A program made the translations under genes and the position numbers. DNA of 64,000 nt from the NCBI GenBank assembly GCA_024138025.1, contig JAMXBD010001214.1, positions 186,001 through 250,000 on the forward strand, given 5' to 3'. Origin of the DNA: Combretum micranthum. Lineage: Eukaryota > Streptophyta > Magnoliopsida > Myrtales > Combretaceae. This document shows, piece by piece, positions 61,233 to 64,000 of this stretch (its first letter is position 1; every line of letters begins with the position of its first letter). The notes beneath the pieces were generated by a model that saw nothing but the letters and a program-made list of their open reading frames with translations, had not been told where the DNA came from and ran no database searches.

Positions 61233-62509
61233 CTAAGATTTCTTGATTCTTGTAGATTTGGATGAAGATGGACTTGGTTTTGGAGAAGATGGATCCAGAT
61301 CAATAAGGGTTGGTCCAGGCCGAGAATAATGAGGAAATTGGTCCTTTATGAATAGCTGAATTTCTCCTTGTAGATCCTTGACAACTTGAGTAGATTTGGC
61401 GGTTTTGACATCCAGCTGATCAAACCATTTGGTGACTGTATCCCAAATTTTCCTCATTTGATGAACTAGCTTGTCAAAAGCCGTCACATTATTATTGAGA
61501 TCCATCTTCACCTTATCATTAAACTCATCAAAGAGAGTTCGGAGAATATTGATTTCTCTTTCAATGTTTTGAAGAGATTTTTGAAATTCTTTTCGGTGTT
61601 GATCTAATCTCTCTTGTTGCATTCTTTGAACCGAAAACATTCCCTCTTTGATGGTGTCTTTGATCAAATTTTTGAGAAAATCAAAATCAAGATTACTGAA
61701 ACCACTCCTACCACTACTTTCTCCTTCTTCCCTAATTTTCCTTTTCTTAGACTTTGCACCCTTACCTTCTAGAACACCTTCTGAAGATGCCTCTGCCTCT
61801 TTAACTGTTGGAGAGGACTCAAACGGAATTTGTTTAGATTTATGACGTTCATCTATGAAATGTGAACCATCATTTGTGTACCAAAGATAGTTTTTGACAT
61901 AAATGGACATGTGATGAAGAATTTCCTTTCCAATCCATTTTAATTTTATTGGTTCTAAAGAACTTGACGGAATTTGGATTCCTTTAAAATAAAAAATTTT
62001 CATCAACACATTTCCAAAAATCATACTATCCTTGTTTCTCCAAATTTGATCAAGAATCCGCGAGGCAATATCAACCTTTTTGTTCTTCAACATGGCAAAT
62101 ATAATTTGCGCATGTTCAATGGACATGGAAGTTGAGCTTCCCTTTCTTGGACAAATGCACTCAATAATAATTTTGTGCAAAATCCGTGGAAGAAGTTCAA
62201 AATCCATTACCATTGCTTCTTTGCCATAATCCATTTCTAACCCTCCATTTACAGCAGCAAAAAGATTATTTCTTGATAAACTAACAATCTCTAAATCATC
62301 ATTCACTTCTTCCATATCAAAACAGTGAACAATGTCTTGTTTAGAGATAGAGAAGTTTTGCTTATTCACTTTGGAATTTAACACGTTGTCACTTGAAACA
62401 CTTAAATTTTCATAGAAATCTTTAATGCATTCTCTATATACTACCATTTGGACAGAATATAGATTCACACATCCTATTTTCCTTAAAAGCTCTGTCATAT
62501 AAAATCCAT
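61233..62509 (-). CDS. 421-aa retroelement-borne protein, N-terminus cut off by an insertion
   Basis: The first Met is at 62,498, but the frame is open upstream (NGFY) to 62,509, where the LTR of another element begins, so the true start is probably lost. Residues ~1-215 form a globular part with RECIKDFYENLSV, reminiscent of plant retroelement proteins annotated 'putative plant transposon protein'. Residues 250-257 (SKKRKIRE) look like a nuclear-localisation signal. Residues ~295-385 are a likely coiled coil, and the tail is Ser/Pro/Lys rich. It lies just upstream of the purine tract and LTR on the same strand, where a third ORF or a lone ORF of a non-autonomous element would be. Function unknown. 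Confidence 0.6.
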
Positions 62510-62927
62510 TGTTGTCGAAGAAATTAAAATCTGCAATCAGGAAAGGACAAAATAATATAGGATAGGGATTATACTAGCTGAATGCAGCTAGGCTCGAATA
62601 CGAGCAATGTAATAGCAAAAGTATTTTTGTATTTTTCTGATAATTCCTGGATTACATACTAGCTGTATTAATAGGAACAAAAGAAATACTACCCATGTGC
62701 TAGAGAATCAATCACGTGGTTTGTTATGCCACATAATCAATTCTGTTACAACAGAATTTTAATTTGTAATACTAAGACTATTTAAACTAAATATTAAGAC
62801 TAAAATTATTATATTGGGTTCGGCTGGACCCACTATTGGGTTTGTTCTGATTCTCGGTTTTCCTTTTCCTTTTACTCGGGTCGGATTAGTACTATCCATA
62901 CCGCATGCCAAAAGAACTCTGACAACA
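62510..62927 (-). repeat. 3' LTR of a gypsy chromovirus, 418 bp
   Basis: Minus orientation starts TGTTGTCAGAG and ends TTCGACAACA, with TGTTGTC/GACAACA terminal complementarity. The short LTR and the adjacent chromodomain suggest the Reina clade. The left flank TCCAT (62,505-62,509) is one half of a target duplication whose partner is outside the window. Confidence 0.75.
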
Positions 62928-62959
62928 GCTAACTCATTACTCTCTTACTTACTTTACTT

Positions 62960-64000
62960 TCACTTTACTCTTTCCCACGAACCAATTTCCACCGAACCCT
63001 CACTACAAACCCTAATCCTTCCCTGATCGCCTTCCTTTTCCCCATGATCCTTCCTTTTGTCCCTCGATATAGCGTTCTCATCCTTCCACATAGCATTCCC
63101 TACCACTTGAAGACCCCTTGTCCACAAGGGGAGATCTGGATAACGCGCGATCATGTCTGTGTATGATTCCCAAGTGGCTTCGGATGGATCGCAGCCCTTC
63201 CATGAGATAAGTATACGTGTCTCAGCTTTGTTTCCATGCTTTACCATTTTCCTTGCTAGTATTATATCAGGAACTAACTCATCTGTGTGCTGCATGTTGC
63301 CAGGAAGTTGTTGTGAAACGTCAGATCTGGGTCCATGATAGCGTTTGAGCTGCGATACATGGAACGTGGAGTGGATCGTAGCGTCGTTGGGCAGATCTAA
63401 CTGGTAAGCCACTGAGCCTATCTTCTTTATGATTCTGTATGGTCCATAGAACTTAGGCAGTAGCTTGTGTATCCTAGATGGTTTGAGGGATGTCTGTCGA
63501 TAGGGTTGTAACTTGAGCAACACTAGATCCCCAGGTTGGAACTGTCGTCAGAACGCTTCTTATCTTCGTTTTGTTTCATACGGTTCTGCGCGCGCTTGAG
63601 ATAGAACTTGAGCAATCTTAAGCGGTCTTCACGCAAAGTGAGTGTAGTATCTACCACAGCGTTTCTGGAGTCCCCAGGTACATAAGGGATATGTAATGGA
63701 GGGGGATATCCATATAGGGCTTCGAATGGAGTAGTCTTAGTGCTGCAGTGGTAGTTGGTGTTATACCACCACTCAGCTAATGATAGGCACTTACTCCAAC
63801 ATTTAGGTTGGTCCCCTGTAACACATCTTAGGTAGCATTCCACACATTTGTTCACGACCTCTGATTGCCCATCAGTTTGTGGGTGATAGGCCGTGGACAT
63901 GTTGAATTCGACTGATTGTAGTCGAAAGAACTCCTTCCAGAACGAACTCACAAAAATAGGGTCCCTATCACAGATGATAGATTCAGGCATACCATGCAAT
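62960..64000 (-). pseudogene. Gypsy chromovirus integrase and chromodomain, frameshifted, partial
   Basis: The 63,999-63,523 frame holds the integrase core from SIICDRDPIF (second catalytic Asp) through AYHPQTDGQSE (catalytic Glu) to the TPFEALYGYPPP signature. The next frame, from 63,523 down, holds LLKLQPYRQTSL, FYGPYRIIKKIGSVAYQLDL and a chromodomain (LVPDIILARKMV...ILISWKGCDPSEATWE). Wild-type elements encode these in one polyprotein. Here a frameshift and a stop near 63,530-63,560 split them. The first integrase Asp, RT and gag would lie past 64,000. Chromodomains of this clade target integration to marked chromatin. Confidence 0.85.

Overview
This looks like an AT-rich, transposon-dense piece of a flowering-plant nuclear genome, most likely a eudicot. 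There is one apparently intact host gene, split by GT-AG introns, and most of the rest is plant mobile DNA: Ty1/copia, Ty3/gypsy, hAT, CACTA and MITE-type sequence. I cannot name the species. I see no rRNA, tRNA gene, CRISPR or organelle block.

Left part (1-23,079). A terminal-inverted-repeat DNA element (2,334-7,849, 8-bp target-site duplication, TSD) carries a nested 3.75-kb solo LTR (2,801-6,550, perfect 5-bp TSD). Related LTRs of the same diverged family lie at 9,998-13,465, about 18,092-19,950, 20,226-20,912, 28,880-32,361, 32,362-36,216 and 38,634-41,290, in both orientations and without internal coding regions. Between them are MITEs, an RNase H-like pseudogene (16,167-16,870) and unassigned AT-rich DNA.

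The gene (23,080-26,254, minus strand). Five exons with consistent phases encode a 351-aa secreted pectinesterase without a PMEI pro-region. A relic of the last exon of a second copy lies at 58,952-59,093. The locus was therefore probably once a pectinesterase cluster that transposons have since split.

The nest (38,178-58,520). A decayed copia element (LTRs at both ends, gag, zinc knuckle, protease-region and RT/RNase H remnants) was invaded at least five times: by a gypsy-like solo LTR in its 5' LTR (38,634-41,290); by an inverted-repeat element in gag (41,854-42,134); by a hAT-like element in gag (42,380-54,015, 8-bp TSD); by a second hAT-like element (54,401-54,986, 8-bp TSD); and by a copia-type solo LTR (55,140-56,630). 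The first hAT-like element was itself split by a young 10.68-kb LTR element (42,940-53,616, perfect 5-bp TSD). Its two LTRs are each 2,588 bp and nearly identical. It has no gag-pol, a primer-binding site of the Ogre/Tat kind, RNA polymerase III-like boxes in each LTR, and a 3' region built from four consecutive, unrelated tandem arrays.

Right end (58,521-64,000). A minus-strand LTR element (LTR 59,299-60,847) carries a 421-aa open frame. That frame is cut at its N-terminal side by the LTR of a minus-strand gypsy chromovirus (LTR 62,510-62,927). The integrase and chromodomain of the chromovirus run off the window edge.
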